This document shows, piece after piece, positions 46,290-54,083 of a stretch of 64,000 nt of DNA. Both the position numbers and the translations under genes were made by a program. Each line of letters starts with the position of its first letter. Within the stretch, counting starts at the first letter, position 1. This DNA comes from Pedobacter steynii (GTDB lineage Bacteria > Bacteroidota > Bacteroidia > Sphingobacteriales > Sphingobacteriaceae), in NCBI RefSeq assembly GCF_900103665.1, contig NZ_FNGY01000003.1, forward strand, positions 248,001-312,000, given 5' to 3'. The notes beneath the pieces were generated by a model that saw only the letters and a program-made list of their open reading frames with translations, was not told where the DNA came from and made no database searches.

Positions 46290-46363
46290 TGGGCCATGAT
46301 GGGCTCGAACCATCGACCAAAAGATTATGAGTCTTCTACTCTAACCAGCTGAGCTAATGGCCC
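46290..46363 (-). tRNA. tRNA with CAT anticodon (Met or Ile2)
   Basis: The minus strand folds as a full cloverleaf: acceptor GGGCCAT/ATGGCCC, D arm GCTC...GAGT, anticodon stem GAAGA/TCTTT with loop CTCATAA (anticodon CAT), T arm GATGG-TTCGAGC-CCATC. CCA is not encoded. The CAT anticodon fits elongator Met or lysidine-modified Ile2; the sequence alone does not settle which. Confidence 0.93.
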
Positions 46364-46430
46364 TGAAAAATCTTATTGATTTTGCGAGTGCAATGTTACA
46401 TATTTGAAACGAATTTTGGAAACAGTTTTT

Positions 46431-47066
46431 ATGAAAAAAATAAAAAATATCATTTTCGATTATGGTAACGTCATCTTCGAAATAGACTTTAAAAGGGCTC
46501 AAACAGCTCTAATACAACTTGGTATCACAAATATAGAGGATTTTTTCGCGCATAAAAGTCATCATGATATTTTCAATAATTTTGAGACCGCAGCCATTAG
46601 TCCTGCGGAATTCAGGGCCGGAATCCGGGAAGCATCCTCAAATAAAGAGATCACAGACGAGCAAATTGATGCCGCATGGAACAGTTTATTGATTGGAGTT
46701 CCAGCAAATGTGCATGAAGTCTTGTTAAAAGTAAAAGAGAAGTACCGTACATTTTTGCTGAGCAACAACAATGAAATTCATTACAACTGGATCGTAGATT
46801 ACCTGAAAAGGGAATTCGATATGCCTGATAACAGCAGTCTGTTTGAAAGGGCTTATTATTCCCAGCAGATGTTCCTGAGAAAACCTCATGTAGAGATTTT
46901 TGAGCAGGTGCTTACTGAAAACAAACTCGACCCTGAAGAAACCTTATTTATAGATGATAGTCCGCAGCACCTGGTTGGCGCAAAACAAGCTGGGATGCAG
47001 ACCTTATTAATGACCAAACACCCTAAATATCTGGAAGAGGTATTAACTGAGCACCAAATATTATAA
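46431..47066 (+). CDS. HAD family phosphatase (YihX-like)
   Basis: 211 residues from the ATG at 46431 (a TTG nine codons upstream is less likely). HAD motifs: IIFDYGNV (Asp10; the second acidic residue is Asn as in YihX-type proteins), LLSNNNE, the Lys in LRKPHVEIFEQVL, and FIDDSPQHLVGAKQAG. The cap is a small helical domain, typical of subclass IA. Such enzymes remove phosphate from sugar phosphates or related metabolites. Confidence 0.9.
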   Translation: MKKIKNIIFDYGNVIFEIDFKRAQTALIQLGITNIEDFFAHKSHHDIFNNFETAAISPAEFRAGIREASSNKEITDEQIDAAWNSLLIGVPANVHEVLLKVKEKYRTFLLSNNNEIHYNWIVDYLKREFDMPDNSSLFERAYYSQQMFLRKPHVEIFEQVLTENKLDPEETLFIDDSPQHLVGAKQAGMQTLLMTKHPKYLEEVLTEHQIL

Positions 47067-47116
47067 GGCTTAGTTAAAATATCGTAAATTGCAGGCCTAA
47101 ATAAAACTCAAATACG

Positions 47117-47434
47117 ATGACGGAAAAAAAGTTCAAAACTCTGAAAGAATTCTATCCATTCTATTTAACAGAGCATAGAAATTTAACCAGTCGTGTGTTA
47201 CATTTTATAGGAACGGGCCTGGTTGTCCTTTCTGTATTTACAGGAATCCTGTTTCATGAATGGCGTTTCATTTTAGCAACGCCATTCCTGGGATACGGTT
47301 TTGCCTGGGTAGGACATTTCTTTTTTGAGAAGAACAAACCCGCCACTTTCCAGTATCCTCTCTTCAGCCTGACCAGCGACTTCCTTTTGTTCTGGGACTT
47401 ACTCACAGGAAATCAAAGCTTTAAAGCGAAATAA
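47117..47434 (+). CDS. Mpo1/DUF962-like membrane protein
   Basis: 105 residues. Mpo1-family features: FYLTEHRNLTSRVLHFIGTGLVV with the conserved His residues, two hydrophobic stretches, and GYGFAWVGHFFFEKNKPATFQYP. The yeast relative Mpo1 is a 2-hydroxy fatty acid dioxygenase; bacterial members are little studied. It is 50 bp downstream of the HAD gene. Confidence 0.87.
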   Translation: MTEKKFKTLKEFYPFYLTEHRNLTSRVLHFIGTGLVVLSVFTGILFHEWRFILATPFLGYGFAWVGHFFFEKNKPATFQYPLFSLTSDFLLFWDLLTGNQSFKAK

Positions 47435-47454
47435 TTTTTCAACATAGAAAGGCT

Positions 47455-47468
47455 CTATATCGATATAG
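47455..47468 (+). promoter_or_regulatory. Perfect 14-bp palindrome upstream of catalase
   Basis: CTATATCGATATAG lies 65 bp before the catalase ATG. Position and symmetry fit a repressor or activator site, but no regulator can be named. Confidence 0.35.
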
Positions 47469-47533
47469 ATATTTGGTGTTTGATCCCGAAGACTATTACC
47501 CCTAGTTTTACATCAACACTTAAATCATTCGTT

Positions 47534-49042
47534 ATGGAAAACAATAACACAGACAAGCGCAAACTTACAACTGCCTCGGGCAGACCTTATGCTGAACATG
47601 AAAACACACAATCCGTAGGAAGCAGAGGCCCATTGTTACTTCAGGACTTTATTCTTCATGAGAAAATGGCTCATTTTAATCGTGAAAGAATTCCAGAACG
47701 TGTAGTCCATGCGAAAGGTACCGGGGCCTACGGCACATTCACTGTTACTCATGATATTACTCAATATACAAAAGCTAAGATCTTCGGTAAGATTGGCAAT
47801 ACCTGTAAAACATTTCTACGGTTTTCTACCGTAGGCGGAGAAAAAGGAAGTGCCGATTCTGAAAGAGACCCACGTGGTTTTGCCCTTAAATTTTACACAG
47901 AAGATGGCAACTGGGACCTTGTGGGAAACAATACCCCTATTTTCTTTATAAAAGACCCTAAGAAGTTTAGTGATTTTATTCATACACAGAAGAGAGATCC
48001 AAGGACAAACCTGAAAAGCCCAACGATGATGTGGGATTTCTGGTCCTTAAATCCGGAAAGCTTACACCAGGTGGTGATTCTGATGTCTGACCGTGGCACT
48101 CCTTTTTCTTACCGTCATATGGATGGTTTTGGAAGTCATACTTATTCCTTCATCAATAGTGAGAATGAGCGGGTATGGGTAAAATTCCATTTCAAGACGC
48201 AACAGGGCATAAAAAACTTTACCGGTCCGGAAGCAGATGCCATGCGTACTCAGGACATGGACCATTCACAGCGTGACCTCGTAGAGGCTATTGACCGTGG
48301 AGATTTCCCGAAATGGAATGTAAAAATCCAGGTAATGACAGAAGCTGAGTCTAAAACCTTCAGATGGAACCCCTTTGACCTGACTAAAGTATGGCCTCAC
48401 GGAGAATTTCCTTTGATCGACGTAGGTGTCCTGGAATTAAACCAGATACCGAGAAATTATTTCGCCCATGTAGAACAGGCTGCATTTGCACCTTCCAATA
48501 CTATAGATGGAATCGGCTATTCGCCCGATAAGATGCTTCAGGGGCGCATATTATCTTACGCCGATGCTCATCGTTACCGTCTGGGTGTAAACTACGAGCA
48601 GATTCCTGTAAACAGCTGCCCCTTCATGGTGAACAATTACCATCGCGACGGACAGATGCGTATAGATGACAATGGAAACGACGATCCAAACTACTACCCA
48701 AACAGCTTCGGGGATGTCATTCCTGACGAAAGCTATAAAGAACCGGCCTGGGAACTGGATTCAAATGTTGCCGATTGGTACGATAGGAATGCAGGTCCTG
48801 GCGACAATGATCATTATACGCAACCAGGTGATCTTTACCGTAAGGTTTTGAGTTCTGAAGATAAGGTCAATCTGGTAAACAATATTGTGGGCGCAATGAG
48901 TGGCATCAATGGTCCTAAAAGAGCACAGATTATCAATTTACAATTGTGTCATTTCTTCAGAGCAGACATTCAACTGGGAATGGCGATTGCAAAAGGACTT
49001 GGTGTTGATATAGATCAGGCCATGGTTAGCAAACACAGCTAA
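47534..49042 (+). CDS. katA: Monofunctional heme catalase
   Basis: 502 residues from the ATG at 47534 (the frame extends to a TTG at 47480, which has no catalase similarity). The distal His59 is in ERVVHAKGTGAYG, the catalytic Asn in VGNNTPIFF at about 132, and the proximal heme ligand Tyr342 in RILSYADAHRYRLG with Arg338. The length fits small-subunit catalases. It converts 2 H2O2 to water and oxygen in the cytoplasm. It stands alone with a strong terminator. Confidence 0.96.
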   Translation: MENNNTDKRKLTTASGRPYAEHENTQSVGSRGPLLLQDFILHEKMAHFNRERIPERVVHAKGTGAYGTFTVTHDITQYTKAKIFGKIGNTCKTFLRFSTVGGEKGSADSERDPRGFALKFYTEDGNWDLVGNNTPIFFIKDPKKFSDFIHTQKRDPRTNLKSPTMMWDFWSLNPESLHQVVILMSDRGTPFSYRHMDGFGSHTYSFINSENERVWVKFHFKTQQGIKNFTGPEADAMRTQDMDHSQRDLVEAIDRGDFPKWNVKIQVMTEAESKTFRWNPFDLTKVWPHGEFPLIDVGVLELNQIPRNYFAHVEQAAFAPSNTIDGIGYSPDKMLQGRILSYADAHRYRLGVNYEQIPVNSCPFMVNNYHRDGQMRIDDNGNDDPNYYPNSFGDVIPDESYKEPAWELDSNVADWYDRNAGPGDNDHYTQPGDLYRKVLSSEDKVNLVNNIVGAMSGINGPKRAQIINLQLCHFFRADIQLGMAIAKGLGVDIDQAMVSKHS

Positions 49043-49053
49043 GTATTTTTCGC

Positions 49054-49095
49054 AAAAAAAAGAGGGCCCTGATCATCAGCAGGCCCTCTTTTTTT
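49054..49095. terminator. Bidirectional terminator between catalase and proline dehydrogenase
   Basis: A long GC-rich stem (AAAAAAAGAGGGCC against GGCCCTCTTTTTTT) lies between convergent genes, with A and T runs on both sides. Confidence 0.92.
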
Positions 49096-49103
49096 AAGTC
49101 GTT

Positions 49104-50291
49104 TTATGATAATCTTCTGCGTTGTTTCTCTTTCATGATCAGGCCAAGCTCTCTGCTCGTCGCTCCTGCAATGGAAGTGTTTTCCTGCGCTCTTCTGAAA
49201 AGGTATGGCATTACTGCTTTAATCGGGCCGTAAGGAACGTATTTAGCTACGTTATACCCCGCATCAGATAAGTTAAAGCTAAGGTTATCGCTCATCCCCA
49301 GCAATTGGGCAAAATAAACATGAGGATGGTTATGGTCAATATTATGCTTATCCAGCAATTCAGCCAATAAACGACAGCTCTCTTCGTTGTGTGTACCGCA
49401 TACAATCGCAATATCATCGATATGTGCCATACAGTAGTTCAAAGATTCGTTATAATCTATGTCTGAAGCTTCTTTGGTTGGTTGAATCGGAGATAAATAG
49501 CCCATTTCTTCGGCTCTTTTTCTTTCTTTCTCCATATATGCTCCCCTTACCATTTTAACGCCTAAAATGTACCCAGAGGCCTTAGCGATCAGGTGATCTG
49601 CTTTTAAATCAGCCAGTTTATCATGACGATACATCTGGTAAGTATTGTAAACGATGATCCTTTCTTTATTAAACAGGCGCATCATATCTACTGCCAGCTC
49701 ATCAATCGTATCCTGAATCCAGGTTTCTTCTGCATCGACCATGATAGGTACATTTTTGTCAAATGCCCTTTTGCAAATCTTTTCGCATCTGGCTTTTACT
49801 TTCGCAAATTCCGCCTGCTCTGCTGCTGTTAATTCCTGTTTGGCATCCAGTTTCTCCAATAATCCAAAGCGGCCTATTCCTGTAACCTTAAATACTGTAA
49901 TGGGAATGCGTTTATCTCCTGCAGCTCTTTCTATCGTTCTGATGATCTCCTCACAGGTAAAGTCGAATACAGATTCCTCTTCTTCCCCTTCCACAGAATA
50001 ATCTAAAATAGTACCCACATTACCTTTTGCCAGCTGCTCAACAGTATGCTCGCATTCGGCAATGGTCTCTCCTCCACAAAAATGTTTAAAAATGGTTGCC
50101 TTGATGATTGATTTTATAGGCATGCCTATATTCAGAAAAAAATTAGTGATTGGCGGGCCAACTTTTGTTAGGAAGTTGCTGCTGATTACTTTAAAAAGCC
50201 AGTATCCTGCATTTAGTTCTGAGTTTGACTGGTTGCGAAAAGCGATTTCGGTGTTGTCAAAGTTCAAGGTTTTTTTGGGGAAAGTTTCCAT
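49104..50291 (-). CDS. Proline dehydrogenase
   Basis: 395 residues of the ProDH (PutA proline dehydrogenase) barrel. Motifs: IIVYNTYQMYRHD, KMVRGAYMEKERKRAEEMGY, VCGTHNEESCRLLAELL, and the C-terminal YVPYGPIKAVMPYLFRRAQENTS that binds FAD and proline. It oxidises proline to pyrroline-5-carboxylate, feeding electrons to quinones. No P5C dehydrogenase is adjacent. It is a separate single-domain enzyme, unlike PutA. Confidence 0.95.
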   Translation of the reverse strand: METFPKKTLNFDNTEIAFRNQSNSELNAGYWLFKVISSNFLTKVGPPITNFFLNIGMPIKSIIKATIFKHFCGGETIAECEHTVEQLAKGNVGTILDYSVEGEEEESVFDFTCEEIIRTIERAAGDKRIPITVFKVTGIGRFGLLEKLDAKQELTAAEQAEFAKVKARCEKICKRAFDKNVPIMVDAEETWIQDTIDELAVDMMRLFNKERIIVYNTYQMYRHDKLADLKADHLIAKASGYILGVKMVRGAYMEKERKRAEEMGYLSPIQPTKEASDIDYNESLNYCMAHIDDIAIVCGTHNEESCRLLAELLDKHNIDHNHPHVYFAQLLGMSDNLSFNLSDAGYNVAKYVPYGPIKAVMPYLFRRAQENTSIAGATSRELGLIMKEKQRRRLS

Positions 50292-50388
50292 TTAATTCTT
50301 GTGGTTAGTCAAATTGCATGCAAAAGTATAAATTCCAAGGCTATCCATGGTAAAACACTTTATAAATAATTGTAAATTTGCTGGTATA

Positions 50389-50595
50389 ATGATAGAATTC
50401 AAATTAGAAGGTGAATTTATTCCCCTTATTCAGTTGCTAAAGGCAACCTCATTGGTACAAAGTGGCGGCGAAGCACAAACAGTTGTTGAAGACGGCCTGG
50501 TAAAATACAATGGCAAAGTAGACTATCGCAAGAGATTGAAAGTGCGGGTGGGCGATGTAATTGATTTTATGGGACAGAAAATAACAGTAATTTAA
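50389..50595 (+). CDS. S4-domain RNA-binding protein (YbcJ-like)
   Basis: 68 residues from the ATG at 50389. Nearly all S4 fold: FKLEGEFIPLIQLLKATSLVQSGGEAQTVVEDGLVKYNGKV, as in YbcJ/YlmH-type small RNA-binding proteins. An ATG at 50347 in frame gives a longer version without support. It overlaps aroB by one base (TAATG), so the two are translationally coupled. A TAAATTTG box at 50373-50380 suggests a very short or absent leader. Confidence 0.88.
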   Translation: MIEFKLEGEFIPLIQLLKATSLVQSGGEAQTVVEDGLVKYNGKVDYRKRLKVRVGDVIDFMGQKITVI

Positions 50596-51659
50596 TGAAC
50601 GTAATAGAAAGTTCAGGCCATAGCATTCATTTTGAATCAGCACTTGCGCCATTAGCAGCGCTTATAGAAAATGGTAAATACAGCAAGGTATTTGTCTTTG
50701 TAGACCGGAATACGTCGGAATTTTGCCTTCCTTTTTTTCAGGAAATGCTGGACGATTTTACTGGTTTTGACCTAATTGAAACAGATCCTGGCGAGGAAAA
50801 CAAAAACATTGATTTCTGTATTGGAATATGGAAAACCCTACTCGATTTTGAAGCAGACCGTAAATGTCTGATGATCAATCTGGGGGGAGGGGTCATCACA
50901 GATATGGGCGGCTTTATTGCTTCAACCTATAAACGTGGCATTGATTTCATCAATATTCCGACCACGCTGCTTTCCCAGGTAGATGCTTCCGTGGGAGGTA
51001 AAACCGGAATCGACATAGACAATGTAAAGAACATGGTCGGCACCTTTGCCCTCCCTCAGGCGGTATTTATCGAAACTTCTTTCCTAAAAACTTTACCGGA
51101 AAGAGAATTGCTATCCGGCTTTGCAGAGATGATCAAACATGGTCTGATTGTAGACGCTGCATATTATAATGAGCTAAAAACGGCCGATTATAAACAGATT
51201 GCCCCCTTAGCCGTTCACCGTTCTGTAGAGATCAAGAATGAGGTCGTGACTGAAGATCCGCAGGAAAAAGGACGCCGGAAGATCCTGAATTTCGGTCATA
51301 CGATTGGTCATGCAGTAGAAAGCTATGCTTTGATCAATGATAAAGCTCCTTTAACACATGGTGAAGCTATCGCTATAGGAATGATCTGTGAAGCTTATTT
51401 GTCGAGCACGAACAACACCCTGACAAAGGAAGAACTGGAAGACATTACGAAGTATATGTTGAGCCTTTACCCAGCTTACCAGATCAAAAGTAAGAGCTTT
51501 AAAGAGCTTTTAGGCTTCATGCAAAGCGATAAAAAGAATGAACATGGACAAATTATGTTCTCTTTACTGAACAAAATCGGTGCTTGTGATTACAACTGTA
51601 TCGTAACAGAGAAGGACATTCTGGAGAGTTTAAGCTATTACAATAATCAGGTTAAATAG
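50595..51659 (+). CDS. aroB: 3-dehydroquinate synthase
   Basis: 354 residues. NAD-binding and active-site motifs: NLGGGVITDMGGFIASTYKRGIDFINIPTTLLSQVDASVGGKTGID, FAEMIKHGLI, FGHTIGHAVES, and the metal ligand LTHGEAIAIGM. It makes 3-dehydroquinate from DAHP, step 2 of the shikimate pathway. Its gene overlaps the S4 gene and lies ahead of the attenuator-controlled aromatic genes; it is probably outside that attenuation because it is upstream of the promoter at 51790. Confidence 0.95.
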   Translation: MNVIESSGHSIHFESALAPLAALIENGKYSKVFVFVDRNTSEFCLPFFQEMLDDFTGFDLIETDPGEENKNIDFCIGIWKTLLDFEADRKCLMINLGGGVITDMGGFIASTYKRGIDFINIPTTLLSQVDASVGGKTGIDIDNVKNMVGTFALPQAVFIETSFLKTLPERELLSGFAEMIKHGLIVDAAYYNELKTADYKQIAPLAVHRSVEIKNEVVTEDPQEKGRRKILNFGHTIGHAVESYALINDKAPLTHGEAIAIGMICEAYLSSTNNTLTKEELEDITKYMLSLYPAYQIKSKSFKELLGFMQSDKKNEHGQIMFSLLNKIGACDYNCIVTEKDILESLSYYNNQVK

Positions 51660-51789
51660 TACATACAATAGATTTAGCAGCTAATTTTAGCAATAAAATT
51701 GAGTTCCTGAAATTTGTACAAGTAGCTAATGTTTTGTTGCACAGGGAATCAAAGCTACCGTACAATAAATAATTTTTTTTATTAAAGTA

Positions 51790-51819
51790 TTGACAAATTA
51801 AATTTTGTTAGTACATTTG
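51790..51819 (+). promoter_or_regulatory. Bacteroidota-type promoter of the aromatic operon
   Basis: TTG at 51790-51792, then exactly 19 bp, then TACATTTG at 51812-51819. This matches the Bacteroidota primary sigma consensus TTG-N19-TAnnTTTG. The start should be near 51825, placing the leader peptide just downstream. Confidence 0.8.
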
Positions 51820-51846
51820 GAAAAACGAAAACGAAAAAACAATCGA

Positions 51847-51909
51847 ATGAAAAATGTTACTACATATTGGTTTGGCTACTTTTACTACTTTAGTAAGAGC
51901 CGGGACTGA
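51847..51909 (+). CDS. Aromatic amino acid leader peptide
   Basis: A 20-codon ORF: MKNVTTYWFGYFYYFSKSRD. Codons 7-15 (51865-51891) encode eight aromatic residues in nine (Y, W, F, G, Y, F, Y, Y, F). The stop codon 51907-51909 lies in the first arm of the antiterminator hairpin. This is the arrangement of trp and phe leader peptides: ribosome stalling at scarce Tyr, Phe or Trp codons decides which downstream hairpin forms. The genes behind it make phenylalanine and chorismate, which fits. Confidence 0.9.
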   Translation: MKNVTTYWFGYFYYFSKSRD

Positions 51910-51976
51910 TATGCAACAAAAATCATAAGATAAAAATGTATATAAAAAGTCCCGGCCTAAAGCCGGGACTTTTTTT
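51899..51976 (+). promoter_or_regulatory. Transcription attenuator: antiterminator and terminator hairpins
   Basis: The terminator is at 51944-51976: arms AGTCCCGGC (51948-51956) and GCCGGGACT (51962-51970) with a T run. The same 9-mer GCCGGGACT also occurs at 51899-51907, within the leader ORF end. It can pair with 51948-51956 and so block the terminator. If ribosomes finish the leader they cover 51899-51907 and the terminator forms; if they stall on aromatic codons the antiterminator forms and transcription goes on. Confidence 0.88.
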
Positions 51977-52057
51977 GTTTAATGCAAAAACCGAAACCTG
52001 CAGAAATACAAAAAACCTTCTGCAAACTACAAGACCACAGAAAACTCAACAGCTAAA

Positions 52058-52894
52058 ATGAAACAGAAAAAAACAAGAGTAGCGATTCAAGGTATTAAAG
52101 CGTCATTTCATGAAGAAGCCGCTTTCAAGTTCTTCGGAAAAGACATCGAAACCATAGAATGTAATTCTTTTAAACAGACTTGCGACAGTCTGGAGAGAAA
52201 GGAATCTGACTTTGTGATCATGGCTATTGAGAATTCTATTGCAGGCAGTCTTTTGCCCAACTATACTTTAATCCGGGAATACAATTTTGCAGTCGTAGGA
52301 GAAGTTTACCTGCCGATTCAGTTGCACCTGATGGCTTTACCGGGGGTAAAATTTGAAGACATAAAATATGCAACCTCCCACCCTATTGCCATTCGCCAGT
52401 GCGTAGACTTTTTCGATGATTTCCCGCACATTCAGGTGATTGAAAGTAACGATACCGCAGCTTGTGCCAAACGCATCAAAGAAGAACAATTAACAGATAC
52501 AGTGGCCATTGCAAATACACTTGCCGCAGAATTATACGGACTGAATATCATTGAAAGAAGAATTGAGTCCAACAAAAAGAATTACACCCGTTTCCTCGTG
52601 CTAAAACAAGATAAAACAGAAGATCTTAAAGAAATCAACAAGGCCTCTATCTGTTTCCAGGTAGGCAATCATGTAGGTGCGCTGTCAAAAGTCCTCAACA
52701 TCTTCGCCGATCAGGATGTGAATTTAACAAAGATTCAAAGTATGCCTGTTCTGGGAAAAAGAAACGAATACTATTTCTATGTAGATATGGAATGGAGCAA
52801 TATGGAACAATACGATAAAGCCATCCGCCAGACCTTAAAATACACGGTAAACTTTAACATTATGGGTGAATACCTGAAAAATGATAAAGTATAA
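52058..52894 (+). CDS. pheA: Prephenate dehydratase
   Basis: 278 residues. Catalytic domain 1-180 with IENSIAGSLLPNYTLI and the signature NYTRFLVL (catalytic Thr), then an ACT domain from about 195 to 275 (KASICFQVGNHVGALSKVLNIF, LTKIQSMP) that senses phenylalanine. It makes phenylpyruvate from prephenate. It has no chorismate mutase domain; that is fused to the next gene. It is the first structural gene behind the leader attenuator. Confidence 0.95.
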   Translation: MKQKKTRVAIQGIKASFHEEAAFKFFGKDIETIECNSFKQTCDSLERKESDFVIMAIENSIAGSLLPNYTLIREYNFAVVGEVYLPIQLHLMALPGVKFEDIKYATSHPIAIRQCVDFFDDFPHIQVIESNDTAACAKRIKEEQLTDTVAIANTLAAELYGLNIIERRIESNKKNYTRFLVLKQDKTEDLKEINKASICFQVGNHVGALSKVLNIFADQDVNLTKIQSMPVLGKRNEYYFYVDMEWSNMEQYDKAIRQTLKYTVNFNIMGEYLKNDKV

Positions 52895-52941
52895 AAAATA
52901 AAACACCTTCATAAAACATACAAAAATTAAACCCCAAAAAA

Positions 52942-54081
52942 ATGAAATTACAATTGAACATCCAGCCATTAAATACCTGGCTTAACATCAACAACGAGCC
53001 ATTAATTATCTCAGGACCATGCAGTGCAGAAACTGAAGAACAACTGTTAACTACTGCACATTTATTGGCTGCAACCGGAAAAGTATCAGTATTGAGAGCT
53101 GGTATCTGGAAACCACGTACCCGTCCGGGAGAGTTTGAAGGTATCGGAAGCATTGGATTAGAGTGGTTGAAAAGAGCAAAAGCGGAAACAGGATTGCCTA
53201 CTGCTGTTGAGGTTGCAAATGCGAAACACGTAGAGGAAGCTTTGGCTGCCGGCGTTGATATTTTATGGATTGGTGCACGTTCAACTGTAAACCCATTCAC
53301 CGTTCAGGAAATTGCTGACGCTTTAAAAGGTGTTGACATCCCTGTATTGGTTAAAAACCCTGTAAATCCCGACCTTCAGTTATGGATTGGTGCATTAGAG
53401 CGTATCAATGGTGCGGGAATTACTAAACTAGGTGCCATTCACCGCGGTTTCTCTTCATTCGAGAAAAGCTCTTTCCGTAATGAGCCAATGTGGGAACTGG
53501 CCATCCAATTGAAAACTTTATGTCCTGACCTTCCGATCATCAATGATCCAAGTCATATCTGCGGTAACCGCGAACTGATTCCTTACATCTCTCAGAAAGC
53601 ACTGGATTTAGACATGCAAGGTCTGATGATCGAGTCACATGTTGATCCTTCAGTAGCCTGGACAGATGCCAAACAACAGGTAACACCTGCTGCATTAAGC
53701 GAATTGGTAGACCGTTTAACTGTACGTGAACCGGAATCTCAAAACGAAGCTTTTGTAGATCAATTGGCTGATTTGCGTAAGCAGATTGATAAAATCGATG
53801 ATCAGTTGTTACAGAAATTAGGAGAACGTATGGCCATCGTAGGTAAAATCGGTGAGTTTAAACGCGACAACCAGGTAACGATCTTACAGGTAAATCGTTG
53901 GGACGCGATCATGAACAAAGGAATCTCATTTGCTAAAGCTTTAAAATTAGACTTAAACTTTACAGAGAAATTCTTAGAATTGGTGCACGGAGAATCTATC
54001 CGTAAACAAACAGAAATTATGAATGCCGGCAAAGCAGAAAAAGGCATTGCAGCAGAAACACATACAGAAGTTAAGTCTTAA
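52942..54081 (+). CDS. DAHP synthase fused to chorismate mutase type II
   Basis: 379 residues. The N-terminal 265 residues are a type Ibeta DAHP synthase: SGPCSAETEEQ, RAGIWKPRTRPGEFEGIG, VLVKNPVNPDLQLW, HRGFSSFEKS, INDPSHICGN, IESHVDPSVAWTDA. The C-terminal part (about 275-370) is an AroQ-type chorismate mutase: LADLRKQIDKIDDQLLQKLGERMAIVGKIGEFK. It thus performs the first shikimate step and the first branch step to Phe/Tyr. The mutase may also act as a feedback sensor. It is 47 bp after pheA and 2 bp before aroA. Confidence 0.95.
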   Translation: MKLQLNIQPLNTWLNINNEPLIISGPCSAETEEQLLTTAHLLAATGKVSVLRAGIWKPRTRPGEFEGIGSIGLEWLKRAKAETGLPTAVEVANAKHVEEALAAGVDILWIGARSTVNPFTVQEIADALKGVDIPVLVKNPVNPDLQLWIGALERINGAGITKLGAIHRGFSSFEKSSFRNEPMWELAIQLKTLCPDLPIINDPSHICGNRELIPYISQKALDLDMQGLMIESHVDPSVAWTDAKQQVTPAALSELVDRLTVREPESQNEAFVDQLADLRKQIDKIDDQLLQKLGERMAIVGKIGEFKRDNQVTILQVNRWDAIMNKGISFAKALKLDLNFTEKFLELVHGESIRKQTEIMNAGKAEKGIAAETHTEVKS

Positions 54082-54083
54082 TA

